DNA of 64,000 nucleotides, taken from the NCBI RefSeq assembly GCF_030563405.1, contig NZ_CP130748.1, forward strand, positions 2,418,001 to 2,482,000. Reading direction: 5' to 3'. This document shows, one piece after another, positions 29,243-38,363 of this stretch. Source of the DNA: Vibrio sp. SNU_ST1 (lineage in GTDB: Bacteria > Pseudomonadota > Gammaproteobacteria > Enterobacterales > Vibrionaceae). A program made the translations under genes and the position numbers. Within the stretch, counting starts at the first letter, position 1. Every line of letters begins with the position of its first letter. The notes below the pieces were generated by a model. It was not told the DNA's origin, did not search any database, and was given only the letters and a program-made list of their open reading frames with translations.

Positions 29243-29441
29243 TCATTAAGAAATATTGATATTCGTTCATAGCCATAACTGTGAACCTGTAGATATATTT
29301 GTCGACATACTCCGTTCTTGTTACTTGTTACTTTAACGGGGTATTGATTATCCATCTTGTCACCATCTCTTCTTTTAAAATCATCCCCTTTTCTACACTC
29401 TTTCAGATCACTCTCCGTGATTGGTACACCATACTTTCGAT

Positions 29442-29470
29442 CAAAAAAAACCTGCACGAGGCAGGCTTTA
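29442..29470 (-). terminator. Intrinsic terminator after the AbgT gene
   Basis: AAAGCCTGC and GCAGGTTT form the stem on the minus strand, followed by a run of T (TTTTTT). It begins about 30 bases past the transporter stop codon. The remaining 200 bases back to yaiI hold nothing that I recognise. Confidence 0.85.
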
Positions 29471-29501
29471 AAATCGAACAATATGACTTGTACTAACGTT
29501 A

Positions 29502-31088
29502 CTACGGCGTGTAGAACGTTGCTGCACCTGGGCCTACTGGAAGACCAAATACGAACACCCATAGGTAGAACAAGATGCTCCAACCGAACATAAAGCAGAT
29601 TGAGTATGGCAACATTGTCGCGATCAGTGTACCGATACCAAGGTTCTTCATGTAGCGAGTTGCTACGGCAAGGATAAGACCGAAGTAGCTCATCATTGGT
29701 GTAATGATGTTCGTCGTTGAGTCACCGATACGGTAAGCTGCTTGAATCGTTTCTGGTGCGTAACCAACAAGCATTAGCATAGGTACAAAGATAGGTGCTG
29801 TTACTGCCCACTGAGCAGAAGCCGAACCGATCATTAGGTTAATGAAGCCGCACATTAGGATAAACGCGAAGAACAACATTGGGCCAGTAAGACCGATATC
29901 TTGTAAGAAGCTAGCGCCACCAACAGCGATTACTTGACCAAAGTTAGTCCACTTAAAGAAAGCAACAAACTGTGCAGCAAAGAATACAAGAACAATGTAC
30001 ATGCCCATTGAAGACATAGACGTTGCCATCGCATTGATCACGTCACGATCGTTCTTCATTGAACCAGTAACTTTACCGTAAACAAAACCAGGAATAGCGA
30101 AGAATACAAAGATAAACGCAACAATACTCTTCAGGAATGGAGAACCCGAAACCGTACCAGACGCTGAACGTAGAACACCGTCAGCTGGAACGATAGTCCA
30201 CGCGAGAAGTGCAGAAACAGCCAATACAGCAATACCTGCTAGTTTTAGACCTTTCTTCTCAACATCCGTCAGTCTGCCCATCGAATCATTTGATAAATCT
30301 TCAGAAGCTTCTTCGTCGTTGTATTTGCCTAACTTAGGTTCAACAATCTTCTCAGTTACAAATGCACCAGTAATCGCGATGAAGAAAGTAGAAACAAACA
30401 TGAAGTACCAGTTTGACTCAGGACCAACCGTGTAAGACGGGTCTATCATCTGTGCCGCTGTCTCTGTAATACCAGAAAGCAGTGGATCAACCGTACCGAT
30501 AAGTAAGTTTGCAGAATAACCACCTGACACACCAGCGAATGCCGCAGCAAGACCAGCAAGAGGGTGACGACCTAAAGAATGGAAAAGCATTGCTGCTAGT
30601 GGAATAAGTACCACATAGCCAAGCTCTGATGCTGTATTAGAGATAATACCTGCAAACACAACCGTTACTGTAACCATGCGCTTAGAAGCACCCATTACCA
30701 TGCCACGCATTGCAGCAGATAGTAGACCTGAGTGTTCAGCAATCGCTACACCAAGCATAGCAACAAGTACAGTACCTAGTGGAGCAAAACCAACAAAGTT
30801 CTTAACTAAGTTAGTCACAATAAGTTGTAAACCTTCTGCGTTAAGCAGACTTACAACGTGGATCATGCCGTCAGCAGCACGACCTTTAGCACCTTCTGGT
30901 CGAGGGTCCATAACAGACACTTCGAAGTAACCAGCAATACCTGAAGTAACGAGGATTGCTAAGCAGAAGATTGCGAAAAGAGTGATTGGGTGGGGTAATA
31001 GGTTCCCCAAATATTCAACGCCATCTAAAAAGCGAGTAAAAATAGGTTTTTTAGGCGAATTGTTTTTTATTGAAGCTGATGAACTCAT
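29502..31088 (-). CDS. AbgT family transporter
   Basis: 528-residue inner-membrane transporter of the AbgT family (p-aminobenzoyl-glutamate importer AbgT; some homologs export sulfonamides). The start is the ATG after AAGGAGGGAAC; the frame stays open 25 codons further upstream without family similarity. The soluble N-terminal tail is followed by FLDGVEYLGNLLPHPITLFAIF, then about 9-11 membrane segments with GGYSANLLIG near 195 and GSASAQWAVTAPIFVPMLM near 430, two family hairpin regions. The substrate cannot be assigned from sequence. It stands alone with its own terminator. Confidence 0.92.
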   Translation of the reverse strand: MSSSASIKNNSPKKPIFTRFLDGVEYLGNLLPHPITLFAIFCLAILVTSGIAGYFEVSVMDPRPEGAKGRAADGMIHVVSLLNAEGLQLIVTNLVKNFVGFAPLGTVLVAMLGVAIAEHSGLLSAAMRGMVMGASKRMVTVTVVFAGIISNTASELGYVVLIPLAAMLFHSLGRHPLAGLAAAFAGVSGGYSANLLIGTVDPLLSGITETAAQMIDPSYTVGPESNWYFMFVSTFFIAITGAFVTEKIVEPKLGKYNDEEASEDLSNDSMGRLTDVEKKGLKLAGIAVLAVSALLAWTIVPADGVLRSASGTVSGSPFLKSIVAFIFVFFAIPGFVYGKVTGSMKNDRDVINAMATSMSSMGMYIVLVFFAAQFVAFFKWTNFGQVIAVGGASFLQDIGLTGPMLFFAFILMCGFINLMIGSASAQWAVTAPIFVPMLMLVGYAPETIQAAYRIGDSTTNIITPMMSYFGLILAVATRYMKNLGIGTLIATMLPYSICFMFGWSILFYLWVFVFGLPVGPGAATFYTP

Positions 31089-31163
31089 CAGTTCCCTCCT
31101 TGTAGTGATTCCTGTGCAATTGTGACAAAGATGTTTAAATTGCCCGCGCAGATTACTCGACAA

Positions 31164-31475
31164 AAGGGTTAATTAGAAATCGTAAATGTTACAAAGTGTG
31201 TAACAAATCATTCTTATTAACTTAATAAAAACAAAAAATTAGCAAATAACTCCAATTAAAACACAAAAGTTAGATTTATAATTGGTATGGATACATTCAT
31301 TCGATTTATACCTGCACTTGTAAGTTATTGATAAAGTGACAAATAAGAAACATCGTACGCTAAATGAACACATACTCTCCTGCAAAGTTCCTCTCGAAGG
31401 AAAAGAAAAACAGACAAATGAATGAAGTTTGACTTTCCCTTCGTTTTTACACTCATGTCACATCAAATTGACTGA
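31164..31475. other. AbgT upstream region with an inverted repeat
   Basis: This 312-base stretch lies between the AbgT gene and rpmJ2, both on the minus strand. It holds TGTTACAAAGTGTGTAACA at 31187-31205, a perfect 6-bp inverted repeat (TGTTAC/GTAACA) with a 7-base spacer, about 100 bases upstream of the AbgT start; this could be an operator. The rest is AT-rich, with no ORF or terminator that I can support. Confidence 0.4.
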
Positions 31476-31601
31476 CTATTTTTGAACCGCTTTGAATCTC
31501 GGGTTGGATTTACAGATGACATAGAGACGGCCTCTACGCTTTACTATTTGGCAATCTGGGTGACGGCTTTTCGCACTTTTAAGTGATTTAACAACTTTCA
31601 T
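31476..31601 (-). CDS. rpmJ2: 50S ribosomal protein L36, type B (zinc-independent paralog)
   Basis: A 41-residue protein, [20 protein letters not shown] followed by [21 protein letters not shown], matches the YkgO-type L36. It has only two cysteines and lacks the C-x2-C, C-x4-H zinc set of ordinary L36, marking it as the non-zinc version. The start codon overlaps the rpmE2 stop codon by one base (TAATG), so the two are translationally coupled. The pair replaces zinc-containing L31 and L36 in ribosomes under zinc shortage. Confidence 0.95.
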   Translation of the reverse strand: MKVVKSLKSAKSRHPDCQIVKRRGRLYVICKSNPRFKAVQK

Positions 31602-31861
31602 TATTTAGCTCCCTTACCTAATTGACCAAAACGACGAGTAAAGTTAGCAACACGTCCCTCTTTATGTAGCACTCTCTGTTTACCTGTATAGAAAGGATGC
31701 GATTTTGCAGACACTTCAATCGTGAAATAGGGGTAAGTATTACCATCTTCCCATTCGATAGTACGCTCTGTTTTCAACGTTGAGCCAATCAAGAAGTACT
31801 CATCAACACTAGTGTCGTGGAACACCACTGTGCGGTAATCCGGGTGGATATTCGGTTTCAT
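31601..31861 (-). CDS. rpmE2: 50S ribosomal protein L31, type B (zinc-independent paralog)
   Basis: 86-residue protein beginning [20 protein letters not shown], typical of YkgM-type L31. It lacks the CxxC zinc motif and carries the extra segment of the type B form ([20 protein letters not shown]), ending [18 protein letters not shown]. Under zinc starvation it substitutes for zinc-binding L31 and frees the metal. It is the first gene of a two-gene operon with rpmJ2, downstream of a Zur-like palindrome, so control by zinc through Zur is likely. Confidence 0.96.
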   Translation of the reverse strand: MKPNIHPDYRTVVFHDTSVDEYFLIGSTLKTERTIEWEDGNTYPYFTIEVSAKSHPFYTGKQRVLHKEGRVANFTRRFGQLGKGAK

Positions 31862-31885
31862 TGTATTTCCCTAAATAATCAAATT

Positions 31886-31920
31886 GATATGTTATAACGT
31901 CCCAAATGATAATTATTATC
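31886..31920 (-). promoter_or_regulatory. Zur-like operator with adjacent AT palindrome upstream of rpmE2
   Basis: GATATGTTATAACGTCCC (31886-31903) contains the GTTATAAC core of gammaproteobacterial Zur boxes in an imperfect palindrome. Five bases further GATAATTATTATC (31908-31920) is a perfect 13-bp palindrome of Fur-family type. Both lie 25-60 bases upstream of the rpmE2 ATG, where a repressor would block the promoter. The trmO gene on the other strand starts 65 bases beyond. Confidence 0.75.
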
Positions 31921-31985
31921 AAAAGAAAAACAAGCGATTTTATGATATTTTTCCACCATAGATCGTAATTAGAGAACGTCCACTC

Positions 31986-32681
31986 ATGTACTCCATTGAA
32001 CCTATTGGCTTTATTGAGTCTCCTTATAAAGAGAAGTTCGCTGTGCCAAGGCAGCCTAGGTTAGTACCCACTTCTGCCTCAAGAGTCAGGCTAGTTGAAG
32101 CAGCGAACTGCCTTGAGTCTGTTCGTGACATTGAACAATTTAGCCATGTGTGGTTATTGTTTTTATTCGATAAGAACCTTGAAGCAGGATGGAAACCAAC
32201 CGTTAGGCCACCTCGACTTGGCGGCAATGAACGCATCGGTGTCTTCGCGTCTCGTGCTACATTCAGACCGAATGGAATTGGTATGTCTGCAGTTGAACTC
32301 AAAGGTGTATCTCAAGAAAAGGGACAAACTTGGTTGGACTTGGGCAGTGTTGATCTCGTTGACGGCACACCGATCATCGACATCAAACCTTATATCCCCT
32401 ACTCAGATTCAATTCCCGATGCACTAGGAGGGTTTGCCGCCGATGAACCTGAAGTGTTAGATGTGAACTTCTCACAACAAGCCCAAAATAAGCTGTCTGG
32501 TCACCCGCAGGCACACCATATCATTCAGGTAATCAAAGAAGTACTAGGCCAAGATCCTCGCCCAGCCTATAAGAAAGGTAAACCTGACAACAAGGAATAT
32601 GCGGTAAATTTGTTCGATCTTAACGTGAAATTCGTTGTTGAAACGCTTTTCATCAATGTAACTGACATTGAACGCTTTTGA
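31986..32681 (+). CDS. trmO: tRNA (adenine(37)-N6)-methyltransferase TrmO
   Basis: SAM-dependent enzyme that methylates N6 of t6A37 in threonine tRNAs. The 231-residue protein shows the family signatures RPPRLGGNERIGVFASRATFRPN (about 77-99) and DLVDGTPIIDIKPYIPYSD (about 124-142), then the C-terminal helical domain with DPRPAYKK. The start MYSIEPIGFIESPY fits the family. It is followed 101 bases later by proS, the same neighbourhood as in E. coli (trmO-proS). Confidence 0.95.
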   Translation: MYSIEPIGFIESPYKEKFAVPRQPRLVPTSASRVRLVEAANCLESVRDIEQFSHVWLLFLFDKNLEAGWKPTVRPPRLGGNERIGVFASRATFRPNGIGMSAVELKGVSQEKGQTWLDLGSVDLVDGTPIIDIKPYIPYSDSIPDALGGFAADEPEVLDVNFSQQAQNKLSGHPQAHHIIQVIKEVLGQDPRPAYKKGKPDNKEYAVNLFDLNVKFVVETLFINVTDIERF

Positions 32682-32782
32682 GATCCCAAATAGGCTGATA
32701 TTATATGCGGCTATATCAGATTTGCTGTCGTCATTAACCATAGCAAATTTTCTTTTATCAATGATGAAACGGATACCATAGA

Positions 32783-34498
32783 ATGCGTACCAGTAACTAC
32801 CTTCTTTCTACTCTGAAAGAGACTCCAAACGACGCAGAAGTTATCAGCCACCAGCTGATGCTACGTGCAGGTATGATCCGTAAGCTAGCTTCAGGTTTAT
32901 ATACTTGGCTACCTACTGGTCTACGTGTACTGCGTAAAGTCGAAAATATCGTTCGCCAAGAGATCGATAATGCAGGTGCCGTTGAAATCTTGATGCCCGT
33001 AGTTCAACCGTTTGAGCTTTGGGAAGAGACTGGCCGTTCTGAAAAGATGGGTCCTGAGCTACTTCGTTTCACAGACCGTCACTCTCGTCCATTCGTTCTT
33101 AGCCCAACAGCTGAAGAAGTAGTGACAAGCCTAGTACGCAACGAGATCAGCTCTTACAAACAGCTTCCTCTAAACCTGTACCAAATCCAGACTAAATTCC
33201 GTGATGAACGCCGCCCTCGTTTTGGCGTAATGCGTGCACGTGAATTCTCTATGATGGATGCGTACAGCTTTGATATCGACAAAGAAGGCTTAGAAAAGTC
33301 TTACCAAGCGATGCACGATGCTTACTGTAAGGCATTCGACCGCATGGGGCTTGAGTACCGTCCAGTATTGGCAGACTCTGGCGCAATCGGCGGCAGTGGC
33401 TCTCAAGAGTTCCACGTGCTTGCTGAAAGCGGCGAAGACCTAATCGCATTCTCTTCTGAATCAGATTACGCAGCGAACATCGAGAAAGCAGAAGCACTAG
33501 CTCCAGCTACTGAAGCGGCAGCGCCTACTCAAGAGATGGAACTGGTTGATACGCCAAACGCAAAAACAATCGCAGAACTTGTAGAGCAACACGGTCTAGC
33601 AATCGAGAAGACAGTTAAGACTCTATTCGTTAAAGCTTCTGATGAAGTAGACGCAGACATCATCGCACTTATTATCCGTGGTGATCACGAGCTTAACGAA
33701 GTGAAAGCAGAAAACCTTCCACAAGTCGCTTCTCCACTAGAGATGGCTTCTGAAGAAGAAATCCGTGCACTTGTTGGTGCAGGTCCTGGTTCACTTGGCC
33801 CTGTTGGCCTAGAACTACCTTTCATCGTTGACCGCTCTGTTGCTGTAATGAGTGACTTCGGCGCTGGCGCAAACGTAGACGGTAAGCACTACTTCGGTAT
33901 TAACTGGGGTCGTGACGTTGAGCTTGCTCAAGTTGAAGACCTACGTAACGTTGTTGAAGGCGACCTAAGCCCATGTGGTCAAGGTACTATCCAGCTTAAG
34001 CGCGGTATCGAAGTTGGTCACATCTTCCAGCTAGGTAATACTTACTCTAAAGCAATGAACTGTAACGTGCTTGGCCCTGATGGTAAGAGCGTGATCCTAG
34101 AAATGGGTTGTTACGGTATCGGTGTTTCACGTGTTGTTGCATCAGCTATCGAACAAAACCACGATAAGTTCGGTATCACTTGGCCAGACGCACTAGCACC
34201 ATTCCAAGTTGCTATCGTACCAATGAACATGCACAAATCTGAGCGCGTTAAAGAAGCAGCTGAGAAGCTATACGCTGAATTAACGGCTATGGGAATCGAA
34301 GTACTATTCGATGACCGTAAAGAGCGCCCAGGTGTTATGTTTAAAGATATCGAGCTAGTGGGTATCCCTCACACTATCGTTATCGGTGATCGCAGCATGG
34401 ACGAAGGTAACTTCGAATACAAAAACCGTCGTACTGGTGATAAAGAAGCAATCGCTATGGACACGGTTATCGAGCACCTTACAGCTCAACTAGCTTAG
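32783..34498 (+). CDS. proS: Proline--tRNA ligase
   Basis: Class II aminoacyl-tRNA synthetase of the bacterial ProS type, 571 residues (E. coli 572). Motif 1 and 2 regions are visible ([19 protein letters not shown] near 55, [27 protein letters not shown] near 137). The editing domain (about 225-400) removes Ala-tRNA(Pro). Motif 3 with [11 protein letters not shown] is near 444, and the C-terminal anticodon-binding domain is present ([19 protein letters not shown]). It is ended by its own terminator. Confidence 0.98.
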   Translation: MRTSNYLLSTLKETPNDAEVISHQLMLRAGMIRKLASGLYTWLPTGLRVLRKVENIVRQEIDNAGAVEILMPVVQPFELWEETGRSEKMGPELLRFTDRHSRPFVLSPTAEEVVTSLVRNEISSYKQLPLNLYQIQTKFRDERRPRFGVMRAREFSMMDAYSFDIDKEGLEKSYQAMHDAYCKAFDRMGLEYRPVLADSGAIGGSGSQEFHVLAESGEDLIAFSSESDYAANIEKAEALAPATEAAAPTQEMELVDTPNAKTIAELVEQHGLAIEKTVKTLFVKASDEVDADIIALIIRGDHELNEVKAENLPQVASPLEMASEEEIRALVGAGPGSLGPVGLELPFIVDRSVAVMSDFGAGANVDGKHYFGINWGRDVELAQVEDLRNVVEGDLSPCGQGTIQLKRGIEVGHIFQLGNTYSKAMNCNVLGPDGKSVILEMGCYGIGVSRVVASAIEQNHDKFGITWPDALAPFQVAIVPMNMHKSERVKEAAEKLYAELTAMGIEVLFDDRKERPGVMFKDIELVGIPHTIVIGDRSMDEGNFEYKNRRTGDKEAIAMDTVIEHLTAQLA

Positions 34499-34527
34499 TA
34501 ATCCGATTACTCGCTAGATAAACATTG

Positions 34528-34556
34528 AAAGGCTACCATTAGGTGGCCTTTTTTTG
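34528..34556 (+). terminator. Intrinsic terminator after proS
   Basis: AAAGGCTACC and GGTGGCCTTT pair with a G-T wobble around a 4-nt loop, followed by a T run. Confidence 0.85.
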
Positions 34557-34688
34557 TGCCTGTCGTTTCTCTTCAAACTCCCTTCTGTTTATCGGTAGAG
34601 TAAATAACGTAAGTTAATCCCCTGTTCATCTTTAAATCCGTATATTGGGTTCATCAACTCTTTAGACACGATTACATTGGAGGTATCG

Positions 34689-35378
34689 ATGGATATCAAA
34701 AGCTTACTTAACCAAGCACTTAAGTCAGATCTCGTTAAACAAGGTACTCAGAAGCTTTCCCAAGGCTCTTCGAGTTTAGGTGGCCTAACTCAAGGTGGCA
34801 GTGGTAAGAATATCAACAAAAGCACGCTCGGAGCCTTCGGCGCAGGCGCAGTGGGCGGCGGACTCTTAGGTGCGTTAATGGGCTCTAAGAAAACCAAGAA
34901 AATGGGTAAGAAAGCCGCTGGTATTGGTGGCGCAGCTGCACTGGGTGCCCTCGCTTATAAGGTCTACAACGATTACCAGTCTAAACAAGGTCAAACACCC
35001 AATGTCGAACAGGCTCAATTTGATGAGAACGATTCAAACCATAGCGTACTAATTCTAAGATCGATGATTGCCGCGTCCAAAGCCGACGGGCATGTTGATG
35101 AAGAAGAGATGGCAAAGATCGAGCAAGCGGTCGAAAACATGGGCGCCGATTATCAGCTGACCAAATTGGTGTCTGAAGAACTGCACAAGCCACTCGACCC
35201 AAGTGAAATAGCTCAATTAGCAACGTCACCTCAACAAGCGAGTGAGATCTACTTAGCCTCTTTGATTGTAGCGGATGAGCAGAACTTTATGGAAAAGGCT
35301 TACCTCAAAGAGTTAGCAAAGCAGCTCAACTTAGCTGATGAAGTCACTCATCAGCTTGAACAGCAGATCTTTAGTTAA
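34689..35378 (+). CDS. DUF533 family protein (YebE-like)
   Basis: 229-residue inner-membrane protein of unknown function. I take the ATG preceded by GGAGG, giving MDIKSLLNQALKSD. A glycine-rich hydrophobic stretch (about 50-90: GAFGAGAVGGGLLGALMG and AAGIGGAAALGALAYKVY) probably spans or associates with the membrane. The C-terminal half (about 115-225) is a TerB-like helical domain with LILRSMIAASKADGHVDEEE, where the acidic cluster could bind metal. E. coli YebE has the same arrangement. Confidence 0.88.
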   Translation: MDIKSLLNQALKSDLVKQGTQKLSQGSSSLGGLTQGGSGKNINKSTLGAFGAGAVGGGLLGALMGSKKTKKMGKKAAGIGGAAALGALAYKVYNDYQSKQGQTPNVEQAQFDENDSNHSVLILRSMIAASKADGHVDEEEMAKIEQAVENMGADYQLTKLVSEELHKPLDPSEIAQLATSPQQASEIYLASLIVADEQNFMEKAYLKELAKQLNLADEVTHQLEQQIFS

Positions 35379-35565
35379 GCGGTAATTATCAGGCGCATCA
35401 GTAAATATCACGCTAAGTAACAAGTTAGCAAAGTGATACATTGAGCATCAACAGAATGAGATATTGAGCAAGAACAAACTAACTCTGAACTTAGTCAGAT
35501 CCACTTTGTTTTTGCTTATCTCTATGTGTATATTGAGATCAGTTATCATTTGGTTAGGTATAAAA

Positions 35566-35769
35566 ATGAAAGTATACGATTGTTGTGATTTGGTGCGTGA
35601 ACTGTATTCTCAAATTGGCAGTGGCGACCAAGGCTACATCCCTAAAGCGATCACCTGCGCGGTAAAAACATTGAACGACCTTGCTGCAGATGAATCTCTT
35701 CCTAAAGAAGCAAGAGATCGTGCTGCATTTGCCGCAGCGAATCTACTGATCTCAGATTTCGAGGACTAA
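35566..35769 (+). CDS. yaeP: YaeP family protein (UPF0253)
   Basis: 67-residue protein matching E. coli Yae[22 protein letters not shown], then [18 protein letters not shown] and [15 protein letters not shown]. Its function is unknown. I choose the internal ATG at 35566 because homology begins there; the frame stays open 34 codons upstream and would encode a hydrophobic stretch without family support. The next gene starts one base after its stop codon, so the two are surely cotranscribed. Confidence 0.92.
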   Translation: MKVYDCCDLVRELYSQIGSGDQGYIPKAITCAVKTLNDLAADESLPKEARDRAAFAAANLLISDFED

Positions 35770-35770
35770 T

Positions 35771-35962
35771 ATGAACCTCGCTAACTTTGAAAAGATGGAC
35801 CCTGTGATGTTGATGAGCATCGTCAACATGAAGCTACGTGACGACTTCGGTGGTGATTTAGATCGAGTAGTTAACTTCTACGAAATCGACAAAGCGGCAT
35901 TGATCGCGAAACTTGCGTCTGCCGGTTTTGAGTTTCTTCCGGAAGCCAAACAGTTTAGATAA
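35771..35962 (+). CDS. DUF4250 domain-containing protein
   Basis: 63-residue protein of the DUF4250 family: MNLANFEKMDPVMLMSIVNM, then KLRDDFGGDLDRVVNFYEID and a helical C-terminus. It is predicted cytoplasmic; its function is unknown. It starts one base after yaeP. In E. coli the same slot is taken by rof, which inhibits Rho, but I see no sequence basis for calling this Rof. Confidence 0.85.
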   Translation: MNLANFEKMDPVMLMSIVNMKLRDDFGGDLDRVVNFYEIDKAALIAKLASAGFEFLPEAKQFR

Positions 35963-35987
35963 TCATTTAGAACAAGCTTGATTTTGA

Positions 35988-36016
35988 AAGGCCAACCTCT
36001 GTGTTGGTCTTTTTTC
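35988..36016 (+). terminator. Intrinsic terminator after the DUF4250 gene
   Basis: AAGGCCAAC and GTTGGTCTT form the stem around a 6-nt loop, followed by TTTTTC. Confidence 0.8.
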
Positions 36017-36201
36017 ATTTTTTAGCCGGGTACATAATAGGTCAAAGACGAATAAACTTATTAGAAATTATCTGTTTTCGCCTATATTTTTATAGCCTAG
36101 AGTCAAACAACGATCCTTGAATCAAAGCGTGTTGTTGTATAGGCTACTGCAAACAGCATATAAAACTCATCACTAAATTCGATGATATCGAAGGACTAAC
36201 A

Positions 36202-36528
36202 ATGAAAAGACTCGGACTTTTAGCCGTTATCGCAGCCGTATTTACCGCAGGTTGTGCTTCAAACACTCAGCAAGACAACTTCCGTGAAGCCTCTTTTGAG
36301 CTGTGTAATACTGAAGTCGATATCTACTCTGTAAGCCATGATGAAAGAGTACGTATCGTCTGCTCTGACGGCTCTAAATTTGCCTTAAACAGTGAAGATA
36401 CGCTAGAAATCATGCGCGATATCAACATCGACTATTGTGATGGCGAAGGCTTAGGTAAATTCAACGAAAGCCGTCACTACTACTCTTTCAAGTGTAAGTC
36501 AGGCACCCTACTTAGCATCAAAAAGTAA
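36202..36528 (+). CDS. Putative lipoprotein, function unknown
   Basis: 108-residue precursor with a lipoprotein signal: basic MKRLG, hydrophobic LLAVIAAVFTAG, then the lipidation cysteine at about residue 18 (TAGC) followed by ASN, which favours outer-membrane sorting. The mature part has four more cysteines (ELCNTE, RIVCSDG, DYCDGEG, FKCKSG), enough for two periplasmic disulfides. I do not recognise the family. AAGGA lies before the ATG, and a separate terminator follows, so it is probably monocistronic. Confidence 0.75.
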   Translation: MKRLGLLAVIAAVFTAGCASNTQQDNFREASFELCNTEVDIYSVSHDERVRIVCSDGSKFALNSEDTLEIMRDINIDYCDGEGLGKFNESRHYYSFKCKSGTLLSIKK

Positions 36529-36548
36529 AGCTGATACCAGAAAACAAC

Positions 36549-36582
36549 AAAGGGTTAATGCGAAAGCATTAGCCCTTTTTAG
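36549..36582 (+). terminator. Intrinsic terminator after the lipoprotein gene
   Basis: AAAGGGTTAATGC and GCATTAGCCCTTT form a long stem with a GAAA tetraloop, followed by T residues. Confidence 0.88.
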
Positions 36583-36635
36583 TACCCGCCTTTCTGTATT
36601 CTCAGATAACTTAACTCTCATACCTACAGATACAA

Positions 36636-36660
36636 AAAAGCTCCCCAAAAGGAGCCTTTA
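36636..36660 (-). terminator. Intrinsic terminator after glyA
   Basis: On the minus strand AAAGGCTCC pairs with GGAGCTTTT across a short loop and ends in TTTTTTG. It lies about 110 bases past the glyA stop, beyond the inverted-repeat element, and also faces the lipoprotein terminator. Confidence 0.82.
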
Positions 36661-36673
36661 AAATCATTTTCAA

Positions 36674-36757
36674 AGTAGTCGTTTGAAACTCTAGGAGAGC
36701 ACGCGGAGCTTACGGATGTAAGTAAGCATGCTCGACAACGAAGTTCAAATTACTACG
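36674..36757. repeat. ERIC-like inverted-repeat element in the glyA 3' region
   Basis: An 84-base near-palindrome. The outer arms GTAGTCGTTTGAAACT and AGTTCAAATTACTAC pair with few mismatches; inner arms GAGCACGC and GCATGCTC pair; the tip is GCTTAC-GGAT-GTAAG. The minus-strand core CTTACTTACATCC then GTAAGCTCC closely resembles the central part of ERIC elements, which are known in Vibrionaceae. It lies between the glyA stop and its terminator, so the transcript would carry it as a long hairpin. Confidence 0.65.
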
Positions 36758-36765
36758 CAGAAAAA

Positions 36766-38016
36766 TTAAGCATAAACAGGTAGACGCTTACAGATCTCTA
36801 GTACTTTCGCTTTAGTTGCTTCGATAACAGACTCATCACCCATGTTATCTAGGATGTCACACATCCAACCTGCTAGCTCTTTCGCGTCTGCTTCAGAGAA
36901 ACCGCGACGAGTGATAGAGGGAGAACCGATACGGATACCAGAAGTAACGAACGGGCTACGTGGATCGTTTGGTACTGAGTTCTTGTTAACTGTGATGTTA
37001 GCTGAACCTAGTGCTGCATCAGCTTCTTTACCTGTGATGTCTTTGTCGATTAGGTCAACTAGGAACAGGTGGTTCTCTGTAGAACCTGAAACGATGTTGT
37101 AACCGCGTGCTAGGAATTCAGCAACCATTGCTTTTGCGTTAGCAACTACGCGAGCTTGGTATTCTTTGAATTCTGGTTCTAGAGCTTCTTTGAACGCTAC
37201 TGCTTTACCAGCGATAACGTGCATTAGAGGGCCACCTTGGCCACCAGGGAATACTGCTGAGTTTAGTTTCTTGTAAAGATCTTCGCCTTCGTTAGAAAGG
37301 ATAAGACCACCACGAGGACCAGCAAGCGTTTTGTGCGTTGTAGTTGTTACAACGTGAGCGTGTGGAACTGGGTTCGGGTAAACGCCTGCAGCGATTAGAC
37401 CGGCAACGTGAGCCATATCTACAAAGAAGTAAGCACCTACTTTGTCAGCGATTTCACGCATGCGCGCCCAATCACAAACTTGAGAATAAGCTGAGAAACC
37501 ACCAATGATCATCTTAGGTTTGTGCTCGATAGCTAGCGCTTCCATCTCTTCGTAATCGATTTGACCTGCTTCATCGATACCGTAAGGGATGATGTTGTAA
37601 AGCTTACCAGAGAAGTTTACAGGAGAACCGTGAGTTAGATGACCACCGTGCGCTAGGCTCATACCTAGAACAGTATCGCCAGCATTCAGTAGTGCCATGT
37701 ATACAGCGTTGTTTGCTTGAGAACCTGAGTGAGGTTGTACGTTCGCGTATTGAGCGCCAAACAATTCACATGCACGTTCGATTGCTAGAGTTTCAACTTT
37801 ATCTACGAACTCACAACCACCGTAGTAACGCTTACCAGGGTAGCCTTCAGCGTATTTGTTTGTAAGTTGAGAACCTTGAGCTTCCATTACACGTGGGCTT
37901 GTGTAGTTTTCTGAAGCGATAAGTTCGATGTGCTCTTCCTGACGAAGAGTTTCTTCTTGGATAGCTGCGAATAGGTCCGCATCGTAATCAGCAATGTTCA
38001 TGTCACGCTTAAGCAT
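36766..38016 (-). CDS. glyA: Serine hydroxymethyltransferase
   Basis: PLP enzyme that makes glycine and 5,10-methylene-THF from serine and THF, the main one-carbon source for purines, thymidylate and methionine. The 416-residue protein begins [12 protein letters not shown] like E. coli GlyA. Family motifs are [15 protein letters not shown] near 29, the PLP lysine in [15 protein letters not shown] near 229, and [12 protein letters not shown]. The start has CAGGAG upstream. A good PurR box lies in the promoter region, as for E. coli glyA. Confidence 0.98.
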   Translation of the reverse strand: MLKRDMNIADYDADLFAAIQEETLRQEEHIELIASENYTSPRVMEAQGSQLTNKYAEGYPGKRYYGGCEFVDKVETLAIERACELFGAQYANVQPHSGSQANNAVYMALLNAGDTVLGMSLAHGGHLTHGSPVNFSGKLYNIIPYGIDEAGQIDYEEMEALAIEHKPKMIIGGFSAYSQVCDWARMREIADKVGAYFFVDMAHVAGLIAAGVYPNPVPHAHVVTTTTHKTLAGPRGGLILSNEGEDLYKKLNSAVFPGGQGGPLMHVIAGKAVAFKEALEPEFKEYQARVVANAKAMVAEFLARGYNIVSGSTENHLFLVDLIDKDITGKEADAALGSANITVNKNSVPNDPRSPFVTSGIRIGSPSITRRGFSEADAKELAGWMCDILDNMGDESVIEATKAKVLEICKRLPVYA

Positions 38017-38363
38017 CTGTATCTCCTGACTCAGATTGTACTGAAAGTTTCAAAAAAACCACACAACGACCGAAAGCAAACGTTTCCGTCACCGTTTTGA
38101 TGTGACGCATTCTACATAATTTGATCTAGGTCAGAAAGAGCTAATTGCAATTTTATCATGCAGTTTTTTCATAATCACAAATAAGATTCATCATGGTTAT
38201 TGAGCTTATCCAACCAAAGATGACGCTTACTGTCAATTTTACGCTTTACACCCTGTAAAACGCAGATTACATAGGTTTACCTTAATTTTGCACCTCAAGC
38301 TACCGAAAGCTAAGGTTTTTCTCTACTATGCACGCCTTTATTGGTTAGGTAATTATAAAAACG
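38017..38363. other. Divergent regulatory region between glyA and the yitT-like gene
   Basis: This 347-base stretch contains the PurR-type operator described separately, about 60 bases upstream of the glyA start. The remainder is AT-rich. No riboswitch, small RNA terminator or further ORF is supported. Confidence 0.5.
38074..38089. promoter_or_regulatory. PurR operator upstream of glyA
   Basis: AAGCAAACGTTTCCGT matches the PurR consensus ACGCAAACGTTTGCGT in 14 of 16 positions, including the whole central GCAAACGTTT. It is 58 bases upstream of the glyA ATG. PurR represses glyA in E. coli, which supports the same role here. Confidence 0.88.

Noticed and set aside
29239..29583. A 114-codon minus-strand ORF after the AbgT gene
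   Set aside because: It overlaps the end of the transporter gene in another frame and runs through its terminator; no ribosome binding site or family resemblance.
35464..35565. N-terminal extension of YaeP with a hydrophobic segment
   Set aside because: Family similarity begins at the internal ATG and the upstream start is a TTG without ribosome binding site.
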